Positions 1 through 5,708 of a DNA stretch of 24,222 nt are shown here, piece after piece. The DNA comes from DATLGB01 sp038258425. Lineage in GTDB: Bacteria; Actinomycetota; Thermoleophilia; Solirubrobacterales; Solirubrobacteraceae. Positions within the stretch are counted from its first letter, which is position 1. Each line of letters begins with the position of its first letter. Position numbers and translations under genes: made by a program. Below the pieces are notes generated by a model. That model was given only the letters and a program-made list of their open reading frames with translations. It was not told the DNA's origin and made no database searches. The stretch is taken from contig JBBSPV010000052.1 in NCBI GenBank assembly GCA_038258425.1, positions 1-24,222 on the forward strand, written 5' to 3'.

Positions 1-333
1 CCGCGCCGCGCGGCGGCCGCGCGGGCGGCGAACCGGGCCGCGGGCCGTCACGCCGCCCGGCCGCTGACCGCCGGCGCCGAGGGCGCGATCGACGAGGCGA
101 TCCTCGCGGTCGTCGAGGCCGCCGAGCCGGCCGTCGGGCGCACCCGCTGCGTCGAGGTGCTGCGGGGCGCCCGCTCGAAGGTCGTCGTCGCCGCCGGGTA
201 CGACGGACTGCGCGGCTACGGGACCCTGGGCCACCTCTCGAGCGCGTCCGTCCTGGGCCGGGTCGACGCGCTGCTGGCCTCGGGCACCCTGCGCTCGACC
301 GGCGGGCGCTTTCCGAAGCTCGAGGTCGTCTAG
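1..333 (+). CDS. C-terminus of a DNA helicase with RQC-like winged helix (5' truncated)
   Basis: The open frame enters from the window edge in frame 1 and ends at TAG 331-333, giving 110 residues. The visible segment runs CVEVLRGARSKVV, then GYDGLRGYGTL, then a final LLASGTLRSTGGRFPKLEVV. This is the pattern of the RQC winged-helix domain at the end of RecQ-type helicases: a 'LRG..SK', a 'YG.L' and a terminal 'G.L....G.FP.L.V'. The domain binds duplex DNA at the unwinding fork. The motor domains lie outside the window, so the motor could be RecQ or a UvrD/Rep-type helicase carrying an RQC tail. The stop codon overlaps the GTG start of purN by one base (TAGTG), so the two are probably co-transcribed and translationally coupled. 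Confidence 0.6.
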   Translation, partial: PRRAAAARAANRAAGRHAARPLTAGAEGAIDEAILAVVEAAEPAVGRTRCVEVLRGARSKVVVAAGYDGLRGYGTLGHLSSASVLGRVDALLASGTLRSTGGRFPKLEVV

Positions 334-950
334 TGGCCCTGCGGGTGGGGGTCCTGGCCTCCGGGGAGGGCACGAACCTCCAGGCCCTGCTCGACGAGGT
401 CCACGGCCGCGACGAGGTCGAGCTCGTCGCGGTCGGCTCGGACAAGCCGGCGGCCCGGGCCCTGGAGCGCGCTCGCAAGGCCCGGGTCCCGGTGGCCGCC
501 TTCGCGCTCGACGGCCACGACGGCGATCGCGAGGCGCGCGACACCGCCATGGCCGACTGGCTCGCGCACGCGGGTACGGAGCTCGTCGTGCTCGCGGGCT
601 ACATGGCGCTGCTGACCCCGGGCTTTCTGGCCCGCTTCCCGGCCGGGGTCATAAACGTCCACCCGGCGCTGCTGCCGGCCTTTCCCGGCCTGCAGGCGAT
701 CGAGCAGGCGCTCGCCTACGGCGTCAAGGTCTTCGGCGTCACCGTCCACTACGTCGACGAGGGTGTGGACTCCGGCCCGATCGTCGCCCAGCGCGCGCTC
801 GAGCTGCCGGCCGCCACGACGGCCGCCGAGGTCCGCGACGCGCTGCGTCCGCTCGAGCACGACCTCCTGTGCAGGGCCGTGCGGGCGATCGCCGCAGGCG
901 TCGTCGCCCCCGATCCGGCGCACCCCCGGCGGATCCTGGGCGGCGAGTAA
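333..950 (+). CDS. purN: Phosphoribosylglycinamide formyltransferase (GART)
   Basis: PurN transfers a formyl group from 10-formyl-THF to GAR, the third step of IMP synthesis, in the cytosol. The 205-residue protein has the usual family length. It opens with MALRVGVLASGEGTNLQALL, whose GxGTN loop (residues 11-15 region) binds the GAR phosphate. The catalytic triad is visible: Asn108 and His110 in INVHPALLPAFPG, and Asp146 in VDEGVDSGPIV. The GTG start at 333 overlaps the helicase stop, leaving no room for an independent ribosome site beyond the upstream coding sequence. purH follows after 10 nt, so the pair forms the classic purN-purH unit. The E. coli His in the PGLHTH segment is Gln here (PGLQAI); this residue is not one of the catalytic three. 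Confidence 0.97.
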   Translation: MALRVGVLASGEGTNLQALLDEVHGRDEVELVAVGSDKPAARALERARKARVPVAAFALDGHDGDREARDTAMADWLAHAGTELVVLAGYMALLTPGFLARFPAGVINVHPALLPAFPGLQAIEQALAYGVKVFGVTVHYVDEGVDSGPIVAQRALELPAATTAAEVRDALRPLEHDLLCRAVRAIAAGVVAPDPAHPRRILGGE

Positions 951-953
951 TGT
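948..953 (+). promoter_or_regulatory. Possible -10 element for purH
   Basis: TAATGT overlaps the purN stop codon and ends 7 nt before the purH GTG, the same spacing seen at several other genes here. No convincing -35 is seen and purH may simply be read through from purN. Confidence 0.3.
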
Positions 954-960
954 CCCGCGG

Positions 961-2532
961 GTGACCCGGCCAGGCGACGTGCGGATCCAGCGGGCGCTGC
1001 TGTCCGTGTCGGACAAGACGGGGATCGTCGACTTCGCGCGCGAGCTCGCCGGCCTCGGCGTGGAGCTCGTCTCCACCGGCGGCACCGCCACCGTGCTGCG
1101 CGAGGCGGGGCTCGAGGTCCGCTCGATCTCGGACCTCACGGGTTTCCCGGAGATCATGGACGGCCGGGTCAAGACCCTGCATCCGAAGCTCTACGCCGGC
1201 CTGCTCGCCCGGCGCGACGACCCGGCGCACATGGTCGCCGCCGAGGACCACGCGATCGAGTTCGTGGACCTCGTCTGCGTCAACCTCTACCCGTTCGAGG
1301 CGACCGCCTCGCGGCGCGGGGTGGGGAAGGACGAGAGCCTCGAGAACATCGACATCGGCGGCCCGACCATGGTCCGCGCGGCGGCCAAGAACTTCGCCTT
1401 CTCCGGCGTCGTGACCTCGCCCGAGAGCTACGACGCCGTGCTGGCCGAGCTCAAGGACACCGGCGGCAAGCTCTCGATGTCGACGCGCGAGAACCTCGCG
1501 GCCGAGGCCTTCACCTACACGGCCCGCTACGACTCGGCGATCGCGCGCTGGTTCGTCGAGCGCCGGGATGACGACTTCCCGGGCATGCTCATCAACGCCT
1601 ACGAGAAGATCACCGACCTCGCCTACGGCGAGAACCCGCACCAGCGCGGCGCCTACTACGCCCAGGTCGGTTCGCGCATGCACCTGCTCTCCATGGTGCG
1701 CCAGCTCGGCGGCAAGGACCTGTCCTTCAACAACGTCCTGGACCTCAACGGCGCGCGGGCCCTGATCGAGGAGTTCGAGCTGCCCGCCTGCGCGATCATC
1801 AAGCACGGAAACCCGTGCGGCTGCGCGGTCGGCGGCAGCGCGGTCGAGGCCTACCGCAAGGCCTTCGCGTGCGACCCGATGTCGGCCTTCGGCGGCGTGC
1901 TGTGCTTCAACCGCGCGGTCGACGCCGACGTCGCCGGGGCCGTGGTCGAGCAGTTCGCCGAGGTCGTGTTCGCGCCGGAGTTCGAGCCCAAGGCGCTCGA
2001 GCTCTTGGCCGCCAAGCCGAGCATCCGCCTGCTCGAGGACACGGAGCGCCGCCGGCCCAACGTCGGCGAGCGCGACTACAAGCGCGTGCTCGGCGGCGTG
2101 CTCGTGCAGGACCGCGACATCGACCTCGAGGACCGCTCCGCCATGCAGGTGGTCACGGACCGCAAGCCGACAGAGGCCGAGTGGGGCGAGATGCTCTTCG
2201 CCTGGAAGGTCTGCAAGCACGTGCGTTCCAACGCGATCGTGCTGACCACCGACCTCGCCACGGTCGGCATCGGCGCGGGGCAGATGAGCCGTGTGGACTC
2301 GGTCCGCCTCGCGCTCGAGAAGGCCACCGCGGCCGGCGCGACGCTCGACGGCGTGGCGCTCGCGTCAGACGCCTTCTTCCCGTTCGCCGACGGCCCGCAG
2401 CTCGCGATCGATCACGGCGCGGGCTGCATCATCCAGCCCGGCGGCTCCAAGCGCGACCCCGAGGTCGTCGAGGCCGCGGACGCCGCCGGCATCTCCATGG
2501 TCTTCACCGGCCGGCGTCACTTCAAGCACTGA
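961..2532 (+). CDS. purH: Bifunctional AICAR transformylase / IMP cyclohydrolase
   Basis: PurH catalyses the last two steps of IMP synthesis. With the GTG at 961 the protein is 523 residues, the normal PurH length. The frame stays open upstream to an ATG at 763 inside purN, but those residues do not resemble PurH. A second GTG at 979 would also give a plausible start (VRIQRALLSVSDKTG). The N-terminal MGS-like cyclohydrolase domain shows LLSVSDKTGIVDFA, STGGTA, KTLHPKLYAGLLARR and IDIGGPTMVRAAAKN. The transformylase domain shows YGENPHQRGAYY, IIKHGNPCG with the catalytic Lys-His, FGGVL and a C-terminal IIQPGGSKRD. The end FTGRRHFKH is typical. It may also have its own promoter, because TAATGT sits 7 nt before the GTG. 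The 3' end overlaps the antisense DUF3072 gene by 16 bp. Confidence 0.97.
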   Translation: MTRPGDVRIQRALLSVSDKTGIVDFARELAGLGVELVSTGGTATVLREAGLEVRSISDLTGFPEIMDGRVKTLHPKLYAGLLARRDDPAHMVAAEDHAIEFVDLVCVNLYPFEATASRRGVGKDESLENIDIGGPTMVRAAAKNFAFSGVVTSPESYDAVLAELKDTGGKLSMSTRENLAAEAFTYTARYDSAIARWFVERRDDDFPGMLINAYEKITDLAYGENPHQRGAYYAQVGSRMHLLSMVRQLGGKDLSFNNVLDLNGARALIEEFELPACAIIKHGNPCGCAVGGSAVEAYRKAFACDPMSAFGGVLCFNRAVDADVAGAVVEQFAEVVFAPEFEPKALELLAAKPSIRLLEDTERRRPNVGERDYKRVLGGVLVQDRDIDLEDRSAMQVVTDRKPTEAEWGEMLFAWKVCKHVRSNAIVLTTDLATVGIGAGQMSRVDSVRLALEKATAAGATLDGVALASDAFFPFADGPQLAIDHGAGCIIQPGGSKRDPEVVEAADAAGISMVFTGRRHFKH

Positions 2533-2741
2533 GCGGCGGTCGCTTCAGATGCCCCGCGCCCCGTCTTCGCCTGCAGCTCGTCGATGCGCTTGGACGCGTC
2601 GGCCTTGGAGAGCGTCGGATCGACCGGCTCGTCAGCCTCCTGGGACAGCGTCTCGAGGTAGGACGCCTGGGCGCCCGTCATCTCCTCGTCGCCCGTCACC
2701 CACTGCTCCGGATCCGTTTCGGTGTTGGTCGTATCGCTCAT
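2517..2741 (-). CDS. DUF3072 family small protein
   Basis: This is a 74-residue acidic, soluble protein. The core DPEQWVTGDEEMTGAQASYL, followed by LSKADASKRIDELQAKTGRG, matches what I know of the DUF3072 family: a 'W.TGdepMT.aQ.sYL' block, then a 'LtKaeAs..I..Lq..tGrg' helix. Proteins of this size are usually just this single domain, and no biochemical role is established. There is no signal peptide and no membrane segment. The ATG at 2741 is chosen because the family begins about ten residues before the W-TG block, and the longer upstream frame runs antisense through the cupin gene. Its stop lies inside the 3' end of purH. A LexA-like palindrome lies 28 bp upstream of the start, so damage regulation is possible (inference). 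Confidence 0.85.
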   Translation of the reverse strand: MSDTTNTETDPEQWVTGDEEMTGAQASYLETLSQEADEPVDPTLSKADASKRIDELQAKTGRGASEATAAQCLK

Positions 2742-2768
2742 GCGGAGCGGGTTCCCGGTCCGACCGGA

Positions 2769-2784
2769 TCGAACACCTGTTCGG
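2769..2784. promoter_or_regulatory. LexA (SOS) box-like palindrome
   Basis: The sequence TCGAAC-ACCT-GTTCGG has six-base arms around four bases. It matches the Gram-positive/mycobacterial LexA consensus TCGAAC-N4-GTTCGA at 11 of 12 arm positions. It lies 28 bp upstream of the DUF3072 ATG (minus strand) and just upstream of the putative -35 of the cupin gene (plus strand), so either or both could be targets. I saw no second copy in the window. Confidence 0.55.
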
Positions 2785-2792
2785 GCGCGGAC

Positions 2793-2821
2793 TTGGCCAA
2801 CCGGGCGCGTCCGCGTAGGCT
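2793..2821 (+). promoter_or_regulatory. Putative sigma70-type promoter of the cupin gene
   Basis: TTGGCC at 2793-2798 and TAGGCT at 2816-2821 are separated by 17 bp. The -10 resembles the TAGNCT hexamers before tRNA-Lys and tRNA-Val. GAGAGGAG at about 2838-2845 is the ribosome site for the ATG at 2854. Confidence 0.4.
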
Positions 2822-2853
2822 CGCGCGCAGCGACGTCGAGAGGAGCGCAGCCC

Positions 2854-3315
2854 ATGATCGAGATCGTCCCGGTGGCGGTGGGGCCCGGAGCCGGCGCGAC
2901 GGTCGAGGGTCCGGCCGGCGGCCCGCTGACCTTCAAGGTCCGCGGCGAGCACACGGGCGGCCGGCTGACGGCCTTCGAGAACCTCGTCGCGCCCGGCCAG
3001 GGACCCCCGCTGCACGTGCACGCCGGCGAGGATGAGGTCCTGTACGTGCTCGCCGGCGAGATGCGCTTCCGGCTCGGCACCGAGGTCGTCGAGGCGCCCG
3101 CCGGCGCCTTCGTGTTCGTCCCGCGTGGCACGCCGCACTGCTTCCGCAACGTCGGGGACGATCCGGCGAGGCTGCTCATCCTCTTCACTCCCGCCGGGAT
3201 GGAGACGTTCTTCGACCGCTTCTCGGCGCTGCCCGGCGTCGACGCCGACGCGTTCCAGCGCCTCGGGAGCGACCTGGGGATGGACGTCGTGGGGCCGCCG
3301 CTGGCGGGTGACTAG
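2854..3315 (+). CDS. Cupin domain protein
   Basis: This 153-residue single-domain cupin has both conserved metal motifs. Motif 1 is HVHAGEDEVLYVLAG, with His54, His56 and Glu61. Motif 2 is GAFVFVPRGTPHCFRN, with Pro90, Gly92, His95 and Asn99. These four ligands (His, His, Glu, His) normally bind Fe, Mn or Ni in a small beta-barrel, so a metal-dependent enzyme or a small-molecule sensor is likely. The substrate cannot be read from sequence. The ATG follows a good Shine-Dalgarno stretch (GAGAGGAG). The gene is divergent from DUF3072 across a 112-bp gap holding the LexA-like box and a plausible promoter, and its stop overlaps the stop of the convergent hydrolase by 3-4 bp. Confidence 0.88.
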   Translation: MIEIVPVAVGPGAGATVEGPAGGPLTFKVRGEHTGGRLTAFENLVAPGQGPPLHVHAGEDEVLYVLAGEMRFRLGTEVVEAPAGAFVFVPRGTPHCFRNVGDDPARLLILFTPAGMETFFDRFSALPGVDADAFQRLGSDLGMDVVGPPLAGD

Positions 3316-4118
3316 ACCTCGGCGTGCTCCTCGAGGAAGCCGAGCACCGCGGCGTTGAACTCGTCCGCCCGCTCGAGGTTCATCGCGTGCCCGACCCCGC
3401 GCAGCACGGTCAGCCGGGAGCCGGGGATGCGCTGGGCGACCTCCTCGCCCTTCCAGGGCGGGATGAGCAGGTCGCGGTCGGCGGCGATGACGTGGGCGGG
3501 CATGGTGAGCTCGGGCAGGCGGTCCAGCACGTCGTGGTGCTCCATGGCGCGCATCTGGCGCAGCATCGCCTCGAGCTCCTGGGGATGCGGGTTCTCGAGG
3601 TTCATCCGCTTCATCTCCGCGATGCCGGCCTCGGACTCGAAGACGCGTTCGGTCAGGGTCAGCAGCATGAGCTCGTCCAGCAGCTCCTCGCGTGAGCCGC
3701 GGACGGCCTCGCGCTCCCACGTCCAGGCCCGCAGTCGCGCCCAGGCGGGGGCGAAGCGCGCCCAGGTGGCGGCGAGGGTGAGGCTGCGGACCCGCTCGGG
3801 CGCGCGCAGCGCGACGTGCTGGGCGATGGCCGAGCCGAGCGACACGCCGAGCAGGTGGAAGCGCGGCAGCTCGAGCGCGTCGGCCAGGGCCAGGGTGTCG
3901 GTGGCCATGTCGGTCACGGCGTAGTCGGCCTCGGCGCGCGAGGAGCGTCCGACGTCGCGGTTGTCGAAGAGGACGACCTGCATGCGGGCCGCCAGCGGGT
4001 CGAGCTGCATCCCGAAGGCCTGGCTGTCGGAGGCGAGGCCCATGACGCACAGCAGGGGCGGCCCGCTGCCGTGGACCTCGTAGTGGAGGGTGAGCCCGTT
4101 GACGTCGGCGGTCGGCAC
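3312..4118 (-). CDS. Alpha/beta hydrolase
   Basis: This 268-residue single-domain hydrolase starts at GTG 4118 with MPTADVNGLTLHYEVHGSG, the standard first strands of the fold. The nucleophile elbow is GVSLGS, with Ser93. The acid is probably Asp216 in AADRDLLIPP, and the general base is His244 in GVGHAMNLE. The cap region (about 120-200) is rich in Met, Glu and Leu. Many relatives are annotated as 3-oxoadipate enol-lactonase-like or generic esterases, but nothing here fixes the substrate. No signal peptide is present, so it is cytosolic. It is divergent from a small membrane protein across 36 bp. A TAGGAT hexamer 11 nt before the GTG, with no Shine-Dalgarno, suggests a very short leader. Confidence 0.9.
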   Translation of the reverse strand: MPTADVNGLTLHYEVHGSGPPLLCVMGLASDSQAFGMQLDPLAARMQVVLFDNRDVGRSSRAEADYAVTDMATDTLALADALELPRFHLLGVSLGSAIAQHVALRAPERVRSLTLAATWARFAPAWARLRAWTWEREAVRGSREELLDELMLLTLTERVFESEAGIAEMKRMNLENPHPQELEAMLRQMRAMEHHDVLDRLPELTMPAHVIAADRDLLIPPWKGEEVAQRIPGSRLTVLRGVGHAMNLERADEFNAAVLGFLEEHAEV

Positions 4119-4129
4119 GGCGGCGCGCG

Positions 4130-4147
4130 ATCCTACTCGCGTAGGGT
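4130..4147. promoter_or_regulatory. Overlapping divergent -10 elements in an inverted repeat
   Basis: On the minus strand TAGGAT (4135 to 4130) lies 11 nt before the hydrolase GTG. On the plus strand TAGGGT (4142-4147) lies 7 nt before the ATG at 4155. They are the two halves of the inverted repeat CCTAC-TCGC-GTAGG (4132-4145). The two -10s are only 6 bp apart, so each promoter would occupy the other's start region. Confidence 0.4.
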
Positions 4148-4154
4148 GGCGGCG

Positions 4155-4523
4155 ATGGAGCCCAAGACCATCGCCCAGGGCGTCGCCGCCGGCCGCGTCG
4201 CCTTCGGCGTCGCCATGCTCGCCGTCCCTGGCCGGATCGCCTCCAGCTGGGTCGGGCCGAGGGCCGACAACCCGTCCGGGCACGTCATCGTCCGCGGCTT
4301 CGGCGCGCGCGACGTCGCGCTCGGCGTGGGTGCCCTCGCCGCCCTGCAGCGCGGCGAGGGCGTGCGACCGTGGCTGATCGCGGCCACCGCCGGCGACCTC
4401 TCGGACATGGTCGCGACGGCGGTCGGCGGCCGCGAGCTCCCGCGCAACGGGCTCATCGGCACGGCCGTGCTGGCCGGCGCCGCCGCCGGGGTCGGGGCCT
4501 GGCTGTCGGCTCAGGACTGGTAG
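4155..4523 (+). CDS. Small membrane protein (DUF4267-like)
   Basis: This 122-residue protein is rich in Ala, Gly and Val, with about four hydrophobic segments: near residues 6-26 (GVAAGRVAFGVAMLAVPGRI), 50-66, 72-90 and 99-116. The central RGFGARDVALGVGALAAL and the WLIAATAGDLSDMVAT stretch resemble actinobacterial proteins of the DUF4267 type, which span the membrane and have no known activity. I recognise the pattern rather than a specific orthologue. The ATG has no Shine-Dalgarno, but TAGGGT ends 7 nt upstream, which suits a leaderless transcript. Its 3' end overlaps the convergent TetR gene by 13 bp. Confidence 0.75.
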   Translation: MEPKTIAQGVAAGRVAFGVAMLAVPGRIASSWVGPRADNPSGHVIVRGFGARDVALGVGALAALQRGEGVRPWLIAATAGDLSDMVATAVGGRELPRNGLIGTAVLAGAAAGVGAWLSAQDW

Positions 4524-5128
4524 AGCGCCCGCGACATCACGGCGATCAGCGTCTCCGCGACGCGGTCCGGCGACGCGGGCTGGGCGCCGTTGAACGAGTG
4601 GTAGAGGTAGCGCTCGGTCATCCACACGAGTGCCTTGGCCGTCTCGGCCGGCTCGATCGGGGCGATGACGCCCGCCCGCACCTCATGGGCGATGCGCTCC
4701 GCCGCCGTGTCGATGAAGAACTGCAGCAGCGCCGCGTAGGCCTCCTCGACGTCCGGGTCGTCCACGGCCGCGTCGGCGAGCGCGCGGACCATCGGGCCGT
4801 GTTGTGCGTAGACGCCGACGACACCCTCGAGCGCCTCGCGCAGCCGCTGCGGGCTGTCGCCGTCCGCCGCATACCAGCGCTGGGCGACGGCATAGAGCTC
4901 GCCGCGCAGATCGTCCACGACGCGCAGGACGAGCGCGTGGCGGTCCTTGAAGTACACGTAGAACGAGGGCCGCGACAGGCCGGTGCGGCGCATGACGTCG
5001 TCGACCGTGAGCTCGCGGAACGGCCGCTCGCGCAGGAGCGCCCGCGCCGCGTCGATGATCTCGCGCTGCGCGGCCTCCGGCGTCCGGCGGCGCCGGCGGA
5101 CCGCGCCGTCGTCCTCCCGGGAGGGCAC
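4511..5128 (-). CDS. TetR/AcrR family transcriptional regulator
   Basis: This 205-residue regulator has an N-terminal helix-turn-helix at about residues 18-65. It includes TPEAAQREIIDAARALL, then LTVDDVMRRTGLSRPSFYVYF and the following KDRHALVLRV, the classic TetR DNA-binding core. The C-terminal ligand domain (about 75-205), with a late WMTERYLYHSFNGA segment, recalls EthR-like regulators. Such proteins repress a nearby gene until a small ligand binds. Candidate targets are its own promoter, which overlaps that of tRNA-Lys, or the convergent small membrane protein gene. GTG 5128 is chosen because the HTH starts about 20 residues in. TACATT lies 6 nt before it and there is no Shine-Dalgarno, so the mRNA may be leaderless. 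Confidence 0.93.
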   Translation of the reverse strand: MPSREDDGAVRRRRRTPEAAQREIIDAARALLRERPFRELTVDDVMRRTGLSRPSFYVYFKDRHALVLRVVDDLRGELYAVAQRWYAADGDSPQRLREALEGVVGVYAQHGPMVRALADAAVDDPDVEEAYAALLQFFIDTAAERIAHEVRAGVIAPIEPAETAKALVWMTERYLYHSFNGAQPASPDRVAETLIAVMSRALYQS

Positions 5129-5134
5129 GCGCGC

Positions 5135-5156
5135 AATGTAGCGAGCGGGATAGACT
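5135..5156. promoter_or_regulatory. Divergent -10 elements for TetR gene and tRNA-Lys
   Basis: On the minus strand TACATT (5140 to 5135) lies 6 nt before the TetR GTG. On the plus strand TAGACT (5151-5156) ends 9 nt before the first base of tRNA-Lys. No clear -35 is visible for either. The two promoters must overlap. Confidence 0.4.
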
Positions 5157-5165
5157 TCGCCGCCT

Positions 5166-5506
5166 GGGTCGCTAGCTCAACGGCAGAGCAAGGGACTTCA
5201 AGACAACGGAGCGCCAGACCGGAGACGGCTGGTACGTCGGCGGCTATTTGCTGGGACCCCCTGAGAGCCTGAGGTACTCGACGAGTGACAATCCTCAGGA
5301 TTGGGCGATCAGCAGGCAACCCGCATCCGCGGAGAGCCCTCAGAGGCCATACGCCGCCCGCCCTAACGCGCGGTCCGCGATCAGCGGGCCGGACCGAGGG
5401 TGAAGAGATGGTCCAGACCGCAACGCGCCGCCACGGCGGCGAGGCCGGTGAAAGCCGGTGCGGCAGGTTAATCCCGAGGTTCTGGGTTCGAATCCCAGGC
5501 GACCCA
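5166..5506 (+). tRNA. tRNA-Lys(UUU) interrupted by a group I intron
   Basis: The exons are 5166-5198 and 5468-5506. Joined, they form a complete 72-nt cloverleaf. The acceptor is GGGTCGC/GCGACCC with discriminator A. The D stem is GCTC/GAGC. The anticodon stem is AGGGA/TCCCG, with one A-G mismatch at the base. The loop is CTTTTAA, giving anticodon TTT. The variable loop is AGGTT, and the T arm is CTGGG-TTCGAAT-CCCAG. The acceptor and loop closely resemble bacterial tRNA-Lys (E. coli GGGTCG...ACTTTTAAT). CCA is not encoded. The intron falls between anticodon positions 34 and 35. Other joins would give odd anticodons or the wrong loop size, so Lys is the best reading. I have not run a covariance model. 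Confidence 0.88.
5199..5467 (+). ncRNA. Group I intron (IC3-like) in the tRNA-Lys anticodon loop
   Basis: The intron is 269 nt, with no ORF large enough for a homing endonuclease. The pairings are read by eye. P3 is GGCGGC 5239-5244 with 5353-5358. P4 is TGCTG 5249-5253 with CAGCA 5310-5314. P5 is CCTGAGG 5268-5274 with 5293-5299. P7 is GGCCAT 5345-5350 with ATGGTC 5408-5413. P8 is CCCT 5361-5364 with AGGG 5397-5400, extended by CGGTCCG 5371-5377 with 5390-5396. P9 is a GCCGGT stem capped by GAAA (5444-5459), preceded by a GC hairpin at 5426-5441. The core blocks GACAATCCTCAGG, CAGAGGCCATACG, CCCTAACG and GAGGGTGAAGAGATGGTCC align with the cyanobacterial tRNA-Leu(UAA) intron. The last base is G (omega-G), and the 5' exon ends in U, pairing with a GAG guide near 5209-5211 (least certain part). 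Confidence 0.88.
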
Positions 5507-5514
5507 CTCGCTCC

Positions 5515-5520
5515 TATGCT
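5515..5520 (+). promoter_or_regulatory. Possible -10 element for tRNA-Glu
   Basis: TATGCT lies between the two tRNAs and ends 12 nt before tRNA-Glu. It could give tRNA-Glu its own transcript, although the 26-nt gap also allows co-transcription with tRNA-Lys. Confidence 0.3.
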
Positions 5521-5532
5521 CGGCTCGTCAGC

Positions 5533-5604
5533 GCCCCCATGGTGTAGCGGTTAGCACGTCAGCCTTTCACGCTGATAGGAGGGGTTCGAGTCCCCTTGGG
5601 GGTA
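5533..5604 (+). tRNA. tRNA-Glu(UUC)
   Basis: This is a 72-nt cloverleaf. The acceptor is GCCCCCA/TGGGGGT with discriminator A and a G-U first pair, common in actinobacterial tRNA-Glu. The anticodon stem is TCAGC/GCTGA with loop CTTTCAC, giving anticodon TTC at 5566-5568. The T arm is AGGGG-TTCGAGT-CCCCT. CCA is not encoded. It is uninterrupted, unlike its neighbour. Confidence 0.95.
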
Positions 5605-5614
5605 TCGCCGGGCC

Positions 5615-5646
5615 GCGGCATGGTCGGGGCGCGGCATGGTCGGGGC
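5615..5646 (+). repeat. Perfect 16-bp tandem duplication
   Basis: GCGGCATGGTCGGGGC occurs twice back to back (5615-5630 and 5631-5646), directly after tRNA-Glu. No function is evident. It may be slippage or a scar next to a tRNA. Confidence 0.85.
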
Positions 5647-5649
5647 AGA

Positions 5650-5676
5650 AGGCGGACGCGTGACCGCAGACCGCCT
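5650..5676. terminator. Weak hairpin between tRNA-Glu and the protease gene
   Basis: AGGCGG (5650-5655) pairs with CCGCCT (5671-5676) around a 15-nt loop, between the 3' ends of convergent units. There is no T-tract, so this is only a possible bidirectional terminator. Confidence 0.2.
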
Positions 5677-5708
5677 CTCACCCGCCTCCTGCTCCGGTGG
5701 CGAGCGCC

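Noticed and set aside
763..960. Upstream in-frame extension of purH from ATG 763
   Set aside because: It lies inside purN in another frame, is Arg/Pro/Ser-rich and does not resemble PurH; GTG 961 gives the normal length.
739..2220. 493-codon minus-strand frame opposite purH
   Set aside because: Shadow of purH with no recognisable motif.
5166..5506. Reading the split gene as Asn, Arg or opal-suppressor tRNA
   Set aside because: Other exon boundaries also give 7-nt loops, but only the Lys join leaves omega-G at the intron end and a U at the 5' exon end, and the tRNA body resembles tRNA-Lys.
5285..5554. 89-codon frame inside the tRNA-Lys intron and tRNA-Glu
   Set aside because: It crosses conserved intron helices and a tRNA, has no LAGLIDADG, HNH or GIY-YIG motif, and is not a homing endonuclease.
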